A DNA stretch of 43,783 nt from Chloroflexota bacterium (GTDB taxonomy: Bacteria; Chloroflexota; Anaerolineae; UBA1429): assembly GCA_019873625.1 (NCBI GenBank), contig JAIOAW010000023.1:1-43783 (forward strand), read 5' to 3'. The position numbers and the translations under genes were made by a program. Positions 15,010-24,197 of this stretch are shown here, one piece after another. The number at the start of each line of letters is the position of its first letter. Within the stretch, counting starts at the first letter, position 1. The notes beneath the pieces were generated by a model, which saw nothing but the letters and a program-made list of their open reading frames with translations, ran no database searches and had not been told where the DNA came from.

Positions 15010-16032
15010 ATGCTTTTCCGATTGGCCCGTTTTGCCCTTTTTGCCGCCCTGCTGATGGGCGCTTTGGCGTGCGGGGTGCTTGCCCCACCTGAGCCTGCAC
15101 CCACGGCTGCCCCTACGCCTACGGCGACCCCTACGCCTGCGGCCACGCCTACGTTCACGCCGGTCCCCACGGCCACACCATCGCCTACGGCCACGCCGAC
15201 ACCCACCCCCACGCCGTGGCCGCTCCAGGTGAGCATCACCGTGGACCCGCCCCAGGTGCTCCAAGGGGAAAGCGCCATCGTGCGCGTGGCGGCAAATCGC
15301 CCTTGCACGTTGACCGGCGCCCTTGAGGGGCGTGCGCTCTTTTTCATCCAAGAAGAGGCCCCTCCCGAAGGGCCATACCGCTATGCAGCCTATCTTGGGG
15401 TGCACGCTATGGCGCCGCTCGGGGCACAGGCCCTGCGGGTGCAGGCCCGCGCCGAAGACGGCCAGCAAATAACCCTAGAGACGGCCCTCACCGTGCTGGC
15501 CGGCCATTATGCCGAGGAACGCATCCGCCTCACCGCAGAAACGCAACAACTCCTCGACCCAGCCATCAGCGAGCCAGAACAACGCAAGGTGGATGCCATC
15601 TACGCCCGCGCCACGCCCGCGCGGGTGTGGCAGGGCCTGTTCACGTGGCCCTGGCAAGGGCCGATTACATCCTCTTTTGGCACGCGGCGCGCCTACGGCG
15701 CTGGCCCGGCCAGCACCTTCCACGCCGGCCTCGATATTGACGGCGAAGAGGGAGATCCCATCCGGGCGCCCGCAGCGGGCACCGTGGCCTTGGCCGAGAT
15801 GCTCCAAGTGCGCGGAGGTGCCGTCATTTTGGACCACGGGGCCGGCGTGCTGAGCGGCTACTTCCACCTGCGGAGCATCGCCGTGCACGAAGGAGAAAAG
15901 GTCGAGCGCGGCGCCCTGTTGGGCGAGATGGGTTCCACCGGTTTGAGCACCGGCTCGCACCTGCACTGGGAAGTGCGCATCGGCGGCATCGCCGTGAACC
16001 CGCTCGAATGGCTCGAGCGGCCGATGGATTGA
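15010..16032 (+). CDS. M23 peptidase lipoprotein
   Basis: M23 (LytM-type) enzymes cut peptide cross-bridges of the cell wall or act as envelope regulators. The 340-residue protein has a lipoprotein signal with Cys21 in LMGALAC and a long Thr/Pro repeat linker (TPTATPTPAATPTFT and similar). It then has an immunoglobulin-like domain (QVSITVDPPQVLQGESAIVRV) and a C-terminal M23 domain with zinc ligands in HAGLDID (about residue 238) and HLHWE (about 317). The ATG is preferred over an upstream TTG by ribosome-binding-site spacing. The active-site residues look intact. Confidence 0.9.
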   Translation: MLFRLARFALFAALLMGALACGVLAPPEPAPTAAPTPTATPTPAATPTFTPVPTATPSPTATPTPTPTPWPLQVSITVDPPQVLQGESAIVRVAANRPCTLTGALEGRALFFIQEEAPPEGPYRYAAYLGVHAMAPLGAQALRVQARAEDGQQITLETALTVLAGHYAEERIRLTAETQQLLDPAISEPEQRKVDAIYARATPARVWQGLFTWPWQGPITSSFGTRRAYGAGPASTFHAGLDIDGEEGDPIRAPAAGTVALAEMLQVRGGAVILDHGAGVLSGYFHLRSIAVHEGEKVERGALLGEMGSTGLSTGSHLHWEVRIGGIAVNPLEWLERPMD

Positions 16033-16048
16033 CGCAAAGGAGCGTACG

Positions 16049-16810
16049 ATGACAACCGAGCCTTTTTACCGTGAAGATCGCCCGCTGATCATCGCCCATC
16101 GCGGCGCGCGGGATGTGGCCCCCGAAAACACTCTGGCGGCCTTTCGGGCCGCGCTAGAGGCCGGGGCCGACGGCATCGAATTGGATGTGACCCGTTGCGC
16201 CACGGGCGAAATCGTCGTCATCCATGATGACACCGTGGACCGCACGACGGACGGCCACGGCCGCGTGGCCGAGATGCCCTTCCCTGCCCTGCGCGAACTC
16301 GATGCCGGCCGCTGGTTCGGCGAGGCCTTTGCGGGGGAGCGCATCCCCCTCCTGGCGGAAGTGCTCGATGCGGTGGGCGGCATACTCCGCCTCAACATCG
16401 AGATCAAGGGCAAAGATTGGCGCGATTCGGGGATCGAGGCCGAAATCGCCGAGATGATCCGCCGCCGCAACCTCGCCCCGCTGGTGATCATCTCCTCGTT
16501 CAACCCGTGGGCCTTGCGGCGTATGCGGCGCGCTGCCCCCGAGGTGCGCTGCGGGTTCCTTTACGCTGCGCCGCGGTTGAAATGCGACCTCGCGCCGTTC
16601 CTTGCCCCCCGGTTCTTGGGGGTGGAGGCGCTGCATCCTCACCTGGCGCTCGTGGATGACACCTATGTGGCGCGCGCTCAGCGGCTGGGGCTGCGCCTCA
16701 ACGTGTGGACGGTCAACGCCCCCGAAGATATCCGGCGCTTGGCGGCCCTCGGCGTAGATGGCATCATCACCGACCACCCCGCCCTCGCCAAAGACCTGTT
16801 GGGCGCGTAG
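16049..16810 (+). CDS. glpQ: Glycerophosphodiester phosphodiesterase
   Basis: This enzyme hydrolyses glycerophosphodiesters to glycerol 3-phosphate and an alcohol. The 253-residue TIM barrel has IIAHRGARDVAPENTLAAF with the catalytic His17 and Arg18, the metal ligands in GIELDVTR, VVIHDDTVDRTTDG with the second catalytic His, LNIEIKG, and the terminal VDGIITDHPALA. It has no signal peptide, so it is cytoplasmic. AAAGGAG precedes the ATG. It follows the M23 gene by 16 bp, probably in one transcript, and converges with the next gene 10 bp away. Confidence 0.93.
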   Translation: MTTEPFYREDRPLIIAHRGARDVAPENTLAAFRAALEAGADGIELDVTRCATGEIVVIHDDTVDRTTDGHGRVAEMPFPALRELDAGRWFGEAFAGERIPLLAEVLDAVGGILRLNIEIKGKDWRDSGIEAEIAEMIRRRNLAPLVIISSFNPWALRRMRRAAPEVRCGFLYAAPRLKCDLAPFLAPRFLGVEALHPHLALVDDTYVARAQRLGLRLNVWTVNAPEDIRRLAALGVDGIITDHPALAKDLLGA

Positions 16811-16820
16811 GGATGGCGTC

Positions 16821-17888
16821 CTAGCGATTACGCGAACGGACGATCTCCAGCCACCGCAAGAGATCCCGCGTGATGCCGATGGCCAGGGCGGCTTGTTCGT
16901 CGCTTGGCATCAGCCCACGGTGGACGACATCATTGCGCAGGTCGTTCAATTCTCCAAAGGAACGCCAAAGGGCGTATTGGTCTCGCTTGAGGCTGAACCC
17001 CGTATAGCGGCGCAGGAGGACGTCTAACTTGGCGGTGAGGCTGCGCGTCGAGAGCACATCGTCAATCTCCTCGTCGGAGGAGCCTTGCCGCTTCATCCCA
17101 TAGGTGAGGAGCGCAGAGACGGCCGCCTCGACGGTGGAATGGCACGTCACGATGGCCTGGCGGGGGAAGCGCTGTTTCAAGGCGCGCTCGGCCTCGATGA
17201 GGAGATCGTCCGCGAGGCTTATGGTTTCCCCTTCTTGCAGGGCATTGCGTAAGGCCTCATACCAGGCATCTCCCTCCTGGGTGAGGTTGTACACCTCGCT
17301 CTCGGCCTCTTCCTGGCGGATCAACTGCGCCTGCAAGGGGTCTTCCAGAAGGATGGCCCCCTCCGCATCGCGGATGGAGACGTCTATATCCTCCCGGCGC
17401 AGGTCGAGCACATGGTAAAGCCGGGCCTGCCGCCGCACGATGGCGATGAGCGCATTGAAGGCCCCCAGCGCCGCCTTGGCAAAGGTCTCCATCCGCCCTA
17501 CGAGCGCGGGATCCTCGAGCGAAATCTCCGGCGGCAAGGGTTCGGCCACTGTGGCGGAGGAATTGAGCGAGCCGAGCGCCGCCACGTTCCGCCCGAACAT
17601 CACGCGGAGGATGAAGGGATGATCATACCACGTGTACGTGGTGAACTCTTCGCCCTCGCCATCTTCGGGAATCCACTGGGCCAGTTCGGGCCGCGAGGTG
17701 ATGGAGAGGAAGCGATGATAGCGCTGTTCGGAGACGTGCACCGTTCGCACATCGGCGCCCACGCGCACGGTATAGGCCCCGCCCCGCAGGCCAAAGGGGA
17801 GGCTGGTAAAGGATACCAGGAGCCGAGGCGGCGGCGCAGGCGGTGGAGGGGGCGCGCGGCGTTTGGTGCGGCGGGAGGATTTCTTCAT
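16821..17888 (-). CDS. Uncharacterised protein with HEPN-like C-terminus
   Basis: The 355-residue protein starts with a basic and proline-rich stretch (KKSSRRTKRRA, then a run of Pro). A beta-rich domain follows (LLVSFTSLPFGLRGGAYTV, FTTYTWYDHPFILRVMFGRN), and then a helical C-terminal third. That third contains AIVTCHSTVEAAVSALLTYG and FGELNDLRNDVVHRG at about residue 317. The RNDVVH match fits the R-x4-H signature of HEPN domains, many of which are RNases or nucleotide-binding modules. I cannot name a family. It is 5 bp downstream of the ArfB gene on the same strand, so the two are probably co-transcribed. No obvious antitoxin partner is adjacent. Confidence 0.75.
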   Translation of the reverse strand: MKKSSRRTKRRAPPPPPAPPPRLLVSFTSLPFGLRGGAYTVRVGADVRTVHVSEQRYHRFLSITSRPELAQWIPEDGEGEEFTTYTWYDHPFILRVMFGRNVAALGSLNSSATVAEPLPPEISLEDPALVGRMETFAKAALGAFNALIAIVRRQARLYHVLDLRREDIDVSIRDAEGAILLEDPLQAQLIRQEEAESEVYNLTQEGDAWYEALRNALQEGETISLADDLLIEAERALKQRFPRQAIVTCHSTVEAAVSALLTYGMKRQGSSDEEIDDVLSTRSLTAKLDVLLRRYTGFSLKRDQYALWRSFGELNDLRNDVVHRGLMPSDEQAALAIGITRDLLRWLEIVRSRNR

Positions 17889-17893
17889 CGCGC

Positions 17894-18337
17894 TCAGTCT
17901 TCCTCTCGGATCGGGCGGCGCCTTTCGGCCTTGATCAGCCCGCGCGCCCGCTTGGCCCGCAGGCGCCTCTCGCGCGAGGCCGCTGTGGGTTGGGTGGCCA
18001 AACGGGGGCGCCTTGGGCGCAGGCCCCGCGCCAAAAGCGCCTGAAAGCGCGCCAGCACCTCTTGTCGGTTGCGCCACTGCGAGGGAGATTCCTGCGAGAC
18101 GAGGCGCAGCACCCCACGGCCATCCAAATGGGGCGCCAAATGGCGCAACAGGAGCGCACGCTCCGCCTCGCCGAGGCTGGGCGAAGAGGCCACGTCAAAA
18201 AGCATCTCCACCCGAGAAGCCGTGCGGTTCACGTTCTGCCCGCCGGGGCCGCTGGAGCGCGAAAAGCGGAAGGTAATCTCCTCTAAAGGGATCGCCAACC
18301 GCTCGTTGATGCGAATGACCTCTTGATCCAGGCCCAT
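17894..18337 (-). CDS. arfB: ArfB-type peptidyl-tRNA hydrolase (ribosome rescue)
   Basis: ArfB (YaeJ/ICT1 family) rescues stalled ribosomes by hydrolysing peptidyl-tRNA without a stop codon. The 147-residue protein has the catalytic GGQ at residues 32-34 in SRSSGPGGQNVNRTASRVEM. The required basic C-terminal tail that reads the empty mRNA channel is present (SRERRLRAKRARGLIKAERRR). It lacks a codon-recognition domain, so it is not a normal release factor. TGAGGAA precedes the ATG. It pairs with the HEPN-like gene downstream. Confidence 0.92.
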   Translation of the reverse strand: MGLDQEVIRINERLAIPLEEITFRFSRSSGPGGQNVNRTASRVEMLFDVASSPSLGEAERALLLRHLAPHLDGRGVLRLVSQESPSQWRNRQEVLARFQALLARGLRPRRPRLATQPTAASRERRLRAKRARGLIKAERRRPIREED

Positions 18338-18414
18338 TTCCTCAGCCGTATCATACTGCGTGGTTTAGCCCAGTTTATCATCCCCTTGGCAAGGGGTCAA
18401 AAGGCCCACTTCCA

Positions 18415-18443
18415 TTGACGCCCCTTGGCGAACCCTTTAGAAT
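18415..18443 (+). promoter_or_regulatory. Promoter of the UMF1 transporter operon
   Basis: TTGACG and TAGAAT are separated by 17 bp, with an expected start about 34 nt before the transporter ATG. This also rules out an in-frame upstream TTG start, which is the -35 box itself. Confidence 0.8.
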
Positions 18444-18483
18444 GGCGCCAATCACCGCCCTCACCGCGATAAGGAGGACCCCG

Positions 18484-19794
18484 ATGGTCTCTGTGGCAGA
18501 CGCCCGGCTCCTGTATCGGCGTATTGCGAACGCCTGGTGTATGTATGATTGGGCCAATTCCGCCTTTTCCACCACGGTTATGGCCGCGCTCCTACCGCCC
18601 TACTTTTCGAACGTGGCCGCCCAGGGCCTGCCCAAGGCGCAAGCCTCCAGCATCTGGGGGTACTCGACCTCCTTCGCTATGCTCCTTGGGGCCGTGGCCG
18701 GGCCGATTTTGGGGGCCATTGCCGACCACACGGGGCGCAAAAAGGCCTTTATGCGCTTCTTCTGGCTGATGGCCGTCCTTTTTACGGCCTGCCTGGTCTT
18801 TGTGGGCGAGGGAGATTGGCTGCCGGCGGTGATCTTTTTCATCTTGGCCAGCGTGGGCACCGAGGCCGCCAACATCTTTTATGACTCGCTCCTGCCCCAC
18901 GTGGCCGGGCCAGAGGAGATGGATCGCGTCTCCGCCAAAGGGTATGCATTGGGTTACCTGGGCGGCGGGCTGCTCTTGCTCATCAACCTCCTGTGGTATA
19001 TGAAGCCCTCTTGGTTTGGCTTCCCCGATGGGAGCGCGGCCATCCGCGCCTCCTTTTTGAGCGTGGCTGTGTGGTGGGTGGTGTTCGCCCTGCCCCTCTT
19101 TCGCTGGGTGCCCGAGCCGCCCGCCGCGCCCCAAACGGGGCACATCAACCCCATCCGCGCGGGGTTCCAGCGCGTGGGGCGCACCTTCCGGGAGATTCGC
19201 CGCTACAAGGAACTCTTTAAATTCCTCATCGCCTTCTGGCTCTATGCCGATGGCATCGGCACCATTATGAAGATGGCCACCATCTATGGCGCGGAAATCG
19301 GCATCGGCACGGCAGACCTCGCCGGCGCCTTGCTCCTCACGCAGATCATCGGCGTGCCGTTCACCTTCCTTTTCGGCGCCTTGCCCAAGTGGATCGGCAC
19401 CAAGCGCTCCATCTATATCTCGCTGGGCGTGTATGCCTTTATTTCCGTGGCCGCCTATTGGATGAGCCAGCCTTGGCACTTTTGGGTTCTGGCCGGCCTG
19501 GTGGGCACCGTGCAAGGGGGGAGCCAGGCCCTCAGCCGTTCGCTCTTTGGCGCGATGTGCCCCAAGGCGCGTTCCGCCGAGTTTTACGGCTTCTATGACG
19601 TCTCCAGCAAGTTCGCCGGCATCGCCGGGCCGTTCCTCTTTGGCGTAACGGCTATGCTCACCGGCTCCAGCCGTTACAGCATCTTTTCGCTCATCGTCTT
19701 TTTCGTGTTCGGCGCGTTCCTCCTGAGCCGCGTGAACGAGCGCGAGGGGATGGCCATCGCCGCCGCCGAAAATACGGGAGGTGCCGCCCAATGA
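18484..19794 (+). CDS. MFS transporter, UMF1 family
   Basis: The 436-residue integral membrane protein has about 12 hydrophobic segments and the family signature CMYDWANSAFSTTV at its start, shared with the Atg22-like UMF1 group. LGAVAGPILGAIADHTGRKK is the loop 2-3 motif of the major facilitator superfamily. AAGGAGG stands 7 nt before the ATG. The final ATGA overlaps the start of an enolase-superfamily gene, so both are translated together. The transported compound is therefore likely to be that enzyme's substrate, perhaps a sugar acid or amino acid (inference). No substrate can be read from the sequence. Confidence 0.9.
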   Translation: MVSVADARLLYRRIANAWCMYDWANSAFSTTVMAALLPPYFSNVAAQGLPKAQASSIWGYSTSFAMLLGAVAGPILGAIADHTGRKKAFMRFFWLMAVLFTACLVFVGEGDWLPAVIFFILASVGTEAANIFYDSLLPHVAGPEEMDRVSAKGYALGYLGGGLLLLINLLWYMKPSWFGFPDGSAAIRASFLSVAVWWVVFALPLFRWVPEPPAAPQTGHINPIRAGFQRVGRTFREIRRYKELFKFLIAFWLYADGIGTIMKMATIYGAEIGIGTADLAGALLLTQIIGVPFTFLFGALPKWIGTKRSIYISLGVYAFISVAAYWMSQPWHFWVLAGLVGTVQGGSQALSRSLFGAMCPKARSAEFYGFYDVSSKFAGIAGPFLFGVTAMLTGSSRYSIFSLIVFFVFGAFLLSRVNEREGMAIAAAENTGGAAQ

Positions 19795-20915
19795 CGCGGA
19801 TCGTACACATCGCTTGGGCGAGATTGCGCGGCCAGCGCCCCCGCGCGGCGGGCTGCAACGCCCGTTTGGGGCCGCACGGGCAGGCCGTCTCTTCGGGCGT
19901 GGCCCGCATATGGGCGGAGGATGGCGCCGAGGGCTGGGGATGGTCGAACATCCGCCGCGAGGAGGCCGAGCGGCTCGTAGGCCAGGACCTAGAAGCCCTC
20001 TTGGCGCCCGATGGGGCCATCTCCGAGCGGGGCCGCGCCCTGGAGTATCCCCTCTTGGACCTCGCCGCCAAGCGCGCCGGCGTGCCCGTCTATACCCTGA
20101 CGAGCGGCCGCCGCCCCACGCCAGGAGAACCTCTGCGCGTGCCCTGTTATGACACGTCGCTCTATATGGACGATCTCCACCTGGCCGATGACCGGGCCGC
20201 CGCTGACCTCCTAGCCGCCGAGGCCGCCGAGGGTTGGGCGCGGGGGCACCGCGCCTTCAAGGCCAAAGTCGGCCGGGGGGCGATGCATATGCCCTTAGAG
20301 GAGGGCACCCGCCGCGACGTCGCCATCCTGCGCGCCTTGCGCCAGGCCATCGGGCCTGAGGCCCGCCTGATGGCCGACGCGAACAACGGGTACAACCTCA
20401 ACCTGGCCAAGCGCGTCTTGGCGGAGACGGCCGACTGCGCCCTCTATTGGCTGGAGGAACCCTTTCACGAGGATGGCCAACTCTACCGACACCTGAAAGA
20501 ATGGCTCGCCGCCCAAGGGTTAGGGACGCTCATCGCCGATGGCGAGGGAGACGCCTCGCCGCGCCTCCTCGAGTGGGCACGCCAAGGGTGGGTGGATGTC
20601 ATCCAATACGATATCTTGGGGTATGGCTTTTCGCGCTGGCTGGAACTGGGCGCCCAACTCGATGCCTGGGGCGTGCGCACGGCGCCGCACCACTACGGCG
20701 AGCCGTTGGGGAATTATTACGCAGGCCACCTGGCGCCCGCCCTGCGCCGCTTTGAGGCCGTAGAGTGGGACGAGGCCTCCCTCGACGGCGTGGACGCCTC
20801 CGCCTACCGTCTCGTGGAGGGGTATGTAGAGGTGCCAGACCTGGCGGGGTTCGGCCTCTCTTTGGATGAGGGCGCCTGGGAGAAGGCGCTCAACGAAGGG
20901 GGTTGGGAGATATAA
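19791..20915 (+). CDS. Enolase-superfamily enzyme (mandelate racemase-like), copy 1
   Basis: Enolase-superfamily enzymes remove a proton next to a carboxylate, with a magnesium ion held by three acidic residues. The 374-residue protein has the K-x-K motif in FKAKVGRG, metal ligands in LMADANNGYNL, YWLEEPFHED and LIADGEG, and a candidate His base in TAPHHYGEPLGNY. The N-terminal capping domain is shorter than usual at its start. The gene overlaps the UMF1 transporter by 4 bp. Members act as sugar-acid dehydratases or racemases; a sugar-acid role fits the fucosidase next door but is an inference. Confidence 0.87.
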   Translation: MTRIVHIAWARLRGQRPRAAGCNARLGPHGQAVSSGVARIWAEDGAEGWGWSNIRREEAERLVGQDLEALLAPDGAISERGRALEYPLLDLAAKRAGVPVYTLTSGRRPTPGEPLRVPCYDTSLYMDDLHLADDRAAADLLAAEAAEGWARGHRAFKAKVGRGAMHMPLEEGTRRDVAILRALRQAIGPEARLMADANNGYNLNLAKRVLAETADCALYWLEEPFHEDGQLYRHLKEWLAAQGLGTLIADGEGDASPRLLEWARQGWVDVIQYDILGYGFSRWLELGAQLDAWGVRTAPHHYGEPLGNYYAGHLAPALRRFEAVEWDEASLDGVDASAYRLVEGYVEVPDLAGFGLSLDEGAWEKALNEGGWEI

Positions 20916-20922
20916 AAAAAGG

Positions 20923-21008
20923 CGGAGAGGGCGGGATTTGAACCCGCGGGGCTCATCGCCCACACGATTTCCAATCGTGCGCACTCGACCGGACTATGCG
21001 ACCTCTCC
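20923..21008 (-). tRNA. tRNA-Ser(GGA)
   Basis: The 86-nt minus-strand gene has a GGAGAGG acceptor, the anticodon loop TTGGAAA giving GGA (codons UCC/UCU), a long variable arm, and the T arm GGGTTCAAATCCC. No CCA is encoded. It has its own promoter whose start would coincide with the mature 5' end. It faces the enolase-like gene with a 7-bp gap. Confidence 0.95.
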
Positions 21009-21015
21009 GCTGCGC

Positions 21016-21044
21016 ATTATAGCACGCCCCAGAGTATGCGCCAA
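21016..21044 (-). promoter_or_regulatory. Promoter of tRNA-Ser(GGA)
   Basis: TTGGCG and TATAAT are 17 bp apart. Only 7 nt (GCGCAGC) separate the -10 box from the first base of the mature tRNA. Confidence 0.8.
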
Positions 21045-21075
21045 ACGGTCTCTGGCCTTCCGCACGTCCCTCGCC

Positions 21076-21104
21076 TTGCCAGAGGGGCCGCTTGATTCTA
21101 TCAT
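21076..21104 (+). promoter_or_regulatory. Promoter of the GH95 gene
   Basis: TTGCCA and TATCAT are separated by 17 bp, with the -10 box 45 nt before the ATG. Confidence 0.7.
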
Positions 21105-21149
21105 CGGGGCACAGCCTTTTCACATCAAGGATTTAGGAGGCCTTTCGAG

Positions 21150-23582
21150 ATGGCGACGCCCTCCACAGGAAATGCCCCTTTGGGCCCGAACGTGCTCTGG
21201 TATGACCGCCCCGCCCACTATTGGGTAGAAGCGCTCCCCCTGGGGAATGGCCGGCTTGGCGCGATGATCTTTGGCGGCACGGATAGGGAGCGGGTGCAGT
21301 TCAACGAGGAGTCTCTATGGTCGGGCTACCCCCGCGACCACACGAACCCCACGGCCCCCTCTTACCTCCCCAAGGTGCGCGAGGCCGTGTTCGCCGGCCA
21401 ATATGACCTGGCAGATCGCCTGGTCCGCGGGATGCAAGGCCCATATACCCAGAGTTACCTGCCCTTTGGCGACGTATATCTGGATTTCGGCCATGCCGAG
21501 GTGCAGGGCTATCGCCGCTGGCTTGACCTGGATACGGCCAGCCATCACGTGGCATATCGCCTGGGCGAGGCCCATTACACGCGCGAGGCCTTTATCTCCG
21601 CCCCGGCCAATGCGCTCATCCTGCGGCTCGCGGCCTCGCGCCCCGGCGGGCTGACCTTCCGCGTGCGGATGACTAGCCCCCTCCAATCCCGCACCCAGGC
21701 CCAAGGGGATAGCCTTTTGCTCACCGGCAAGGCTCCCGAACAGGACGATCCCCACTATTTGCACACCGAAAACCCCATCCGCTATGGGGAGGAGGGGATG
21801 ACCTTCGCGGCCCGCGTGTGGGTGTGCCCCCAAGGGGGGCGCCTGACGAGCCTCGAAGAGGCGCTCGAGGTTTCTGGGGCGGATGAGGTGCTGCTCATCC
21901 TCGTGGCGGCCACCAGTTTCAACGGGTTTGATCGCTCGCCCAGCCGCGAGGGCAAGGATCCGCTCGCCATCACCGCTGCCGCGCTTTCCGCGCTGCAGGG
22001 CCGCGTGCGGGGCGAGCCAGCAGCGGGTTTTGCCGCCCTGCGGCGAGAGCACCTCGCCGAATATCAGCCCCTCTTCCGGCGGCTAACGATCCGCCTGAGG
22101 GAGGAAACCACCGCCCCCGATCTCCCCACTGACCGGCGCATCGCGGCCTTTCAGGAGACGCGGGATCCCTCGCTCGTCGCGCTTCTCTTCCAATATGGGC
22201 GATACCTGCTCATCGCGAGTTCTCGGCCCCATACTCTACCGGCCAACTTGCAGGGCATCTGGAACGACCAACTCCAGCCGCCTTGGTCGAGCAACTATAC
22301 GCTCAACATCAACACGCAGATGAACTACTGGCCGGCCGAAACGACGAATCTCCCCGAATGCACGACGGCCCTTTTCGATTTTATCCAAAACCTGCGCGTC
22401 AATGGGGAAAAGGTTGCCCGCACGAATTACGGTTGCCGGGGGTGGTGCTCTCACCACAATTCCGATATCTGGGCGCAGGCCGCCCCCGTGGGGAATTACG
22501 GCGGCGGCGAGCCGACTTGGGCGAACTTTGCCCTCTCCGGCCCCTGGCTGTGCACCCACCTCTGGGAGCATTTTGCCTTTGGGGGTGACCTCGATTTCTT
22601 GCGAGAAACGGCCTATCCCCTTATGAAAGGCGCGGCGGAATTCTGCCTGGATTGGCTCATCGAGGACCAGGAGGGGCACCTCGTCACGTGCCCTTCCGTC
22701 TCGTGTGAAAACACGTTCATCACCGAGGCCGGTTTGAAAGCGCAAACGAGTATGGCGAGCACCTTTGATATGGCCATCATCCGGCAGCATTTCGACGATT
22801 GCATTGCCGCAGCCGAAACCCTTGGGGTGGATGCCGAGTTCGCGGCGCGATTGAAGGCGGCGCGCGCTCGACTTTACCCCTTCAAGATTGGGAAAAAGGG
22901 AGATTTGCAGGAGTGGTTCAAAGATTGGGAGGCCGCCGACCCGCACCATCGGCACATCTCGCACCTTATGGGCCTCCACCCCTTCAGCCTGATCACCCGC
23001 AGAGAGACGCCCGAGTTGTTCGAGGCCTGCAAGCGCTCGCTTGACCTACGCGGCGATGAGAGCACGGGCTGGTCTATGGGGTGGAAGGTCAACTGCTGGG
23101 CGCGCCTCAAAGATGGCGACCGCGCCTTCAAAATCCTCACCGACCTTTTCACGCTGATTGACCCCGCCGATTTTAACTACCGGCGAGGGGGGCTGTACCC
23201 CAACCTGTTCGACGCGCACCCGCCTTTTCAGATTGACGGAAATATGGGCGCCACGGCGGGCATCGCTGAGATGCTGCTCCAGAGTCACGAGGGATTTTTG
23301 GCCTTCCTGCCCGCCCTGCCCAGCGCTTGGCAAGAGGGTTATGTAAAGGGCCTACGTGCGCGGGGCGGTTTTGAGGTTACACTCTCGTGGAAAGGGGGCC
23401 AACTCACAGAGGCCGAAATCCTCTCCAGGCTCGGGCGGCCTTGCCGCCTCGAAGCGCTGGCCAACTGGGTTATCCTCTCCTCGAACGGCCAAGAGGTGCC
23501 CGTGAGGAGGGTCGCCCAGGACGTGCTCGAATTCCCCACTCAGCCGGGCGAGGTATACCGCATCGTGCCCGCCCCATCCTAA
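21150..23582 (+). CDS. GH95 family alpha-L-fucosidase-like glycosidase
   Basis: GH95 enzymes are inverting alpha-L-fucosidases, with some L-galactosidases. The 810-residue protein opens with the N-terminal domain motif [20 protein letters not shown]. It has [13 protein letters not shown], the catalytic-domain start [15 protein letters not shown] (about residue 381), [25 protein letters not shown] (about 512) and the base-containing [17 protein letters not shown] (about 694). There is no signal peptide, so it acts in the cytoplasm on imported oligosaccharides. GGAGG precedes the ATG. The usual SPEN segment reads SCEN here; the Glu remains. It sits between two enolase-superfamily genes, suggesting fucose or fuconate use. 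Confidence 0.93.
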   Translation: MATPSTGNAPLGPNVLWYDRPAHYWVEALPLGNGRLGAMIFGGTDRERVQFNEESLWSGYPRDHTNPTAPSYLPKVREAVFAGQYDLADRLVRGMQGPYTQSYLPFGDVYLDFGHAEVQGYRRWLDLDTASHHVAYRLGEAHYTREAFISAPANALILRLAASRPGGLTFRVRMTSPLQSRTQAQGDSLLLTGKAPEQDDPHYLHTENPIRYGEEGMTFAARVWVCPQGGRLTSLEEALEVSGADEVLLILVAATSFNGFDRSPSREGKDPLAITAAALSALQGRVRGEPAAGFAALRREHLAEYQPLFRRLTIRLREETTAPDLPTDRRIAAFQETRDPSLVALLFQYGRYLLIASSRPHTLPANLQGIWNDQLQPPWSSNYTLNINTQMNYWPAETTNLPECTTALFDFIQNLRVNGEKVARTNYGCRGWCSHHNSDIWAQAAPVGNYGGGEPTWANFALSGPWLCTHLWEHFAFGGDLDFLRETAYPLMKGAAEFCLDWLIEDQEGHLVTCPSVSCENTFITEAGLKAQTSMASTFDMAIIRQHFDDCIAAAETLGVDAEFAARLKAARARLYPFKIGKKGDLQEWFKDWEAADPHHRHISHLMGLHPFSLITRRETPELFEACKRSLDLRGDESTGWSMGWKVNCWARLKDGDRAFKILTDLFTLIDPADFNYRRGGLYPNLFDAHPPFQIDGNMGATAGIAEMLLQSHEGFLAFLPALPSAWQEGYVKGLRARGGFEVTLSWKGGQLTEAEILSRLGRPCRLEALANWVILSSNGQEVPVRRVAQDVLEFPTQPGEVYRIVPAPS

Positions 23583-23621
23583 TCATCGGGAGCGCCCGTA
23601 AGGGGCCTCTCCCCTTTGGCC

Positions 23622-23674
23622 AGGCTCCGGCTGCAAATAGCCCACCGCGATGGGGCTAGCCGCAGCCGGAGCCT
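23622..23674. terminator. Large hairpin between convergent GH95 and VOC genes
   Basis: Perfect 13-bp arms AGGCTCCGGCTGC and GCAGCCGGAGCCT enclose an inner TAGCCC/GGGGCTA pairing. No T tract follows on either strand, so termination is inferred mainly from position in this 130-bp convergent gap. Confidence 0.5.
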
Positions 23675-23712
23675 ATACGGAAGGCCTCTCTTTTCAGAGG
23701 TTCGACCCTTGC

Positions 23713-24156
23713 CTACGCCTCATCGAGAGCAAACACGGTTCCCTCGGGCGCATCCGTCGGGCTTTCAAAATAGAGGGAGTACCCATCTGGATCGGTTACG
23801 CCGGTGACCCACATCCCATTGCCCACAAAGGGGGGCGAGGCCTCTATGCCCCGCCCTTTGAACTCGCGATAGAGGGCGATCGCATCGCGGCAGATAACAT
23901 AGAGGCACATCCCCGCGCCGAGCACCCCCTCTGGCGCCCCCTCGTGCGAACCGTCTTGCCAAAATTCCTGCAGCATCAAAGCCGCACCCTCGCGTTCCAG
24001 CCAGCACCAGCGCATCTTCCCGTCGGGCATCCATCGCTTGGTCACAGCAAACCCCAGGCCCTCTACATAGAACCGCAGGGAGGTTGGCATATCGTGGACC
24101 CCCAAAAAGGGCACGACCTGTTGGATATTGGCGCTCTCAACGGCCTTTTGGGGCAT
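23713..24156 (-). CDS. VOC (glyoxalase/bleomycin-resistance fold) protein
   Basis: The 147-residue protein has the paired beta-alpha-beta units of the vicinal oxygen chelate fold. VVPFLGVHDMPTSLRFYVEGLGF opens the first unit and GMCLYVICRDAIALYREFKGRG the second. TGVTDPDGYSLYFESP ends with the usual Glu metal ligand. The first metal-ligand position is not obviously His, so it may be a metal-free or binding protein. The ATG at 24156 has GGAGGAGG upstream. It lies 41 bp after the second enolase-like gene, probably in the same transcript. The function is unknown beyond the fold. Confidence 0.85.
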   Translation of the reverse strand: MPQKAVESANIQQVVPFLGVHDMPTSLRFYVEGLGFAVTKRWMPDGKMRWCWLEREGAALMLQEFWQDGSHEGAPEGVLGAGMCLYVICRDAIALYREFKGRGIEASPPFVGNGMWVTGVTDPDGYSLYFESPTDAPEGTVFALDEA

Positions 24157-24197
24157 CACCCTGTTCCTCCTCCATAGGGCTTGCGACCGAGAACCCC

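Noticed and set aside
13697-15100. A 467-codon minus-strand frame opposite the AOR gene
   Set aside because: Shadow frame: no motifs and no ribosome-binding site, fully antisense to the oxidoreductase.
18592-19791. A 399-codon minus-strand frame opposite the UMF1 transporter
   Set aside because: It is His/Gly/Glu-rich without family features and is fully antisense to a clear membrane transporter.
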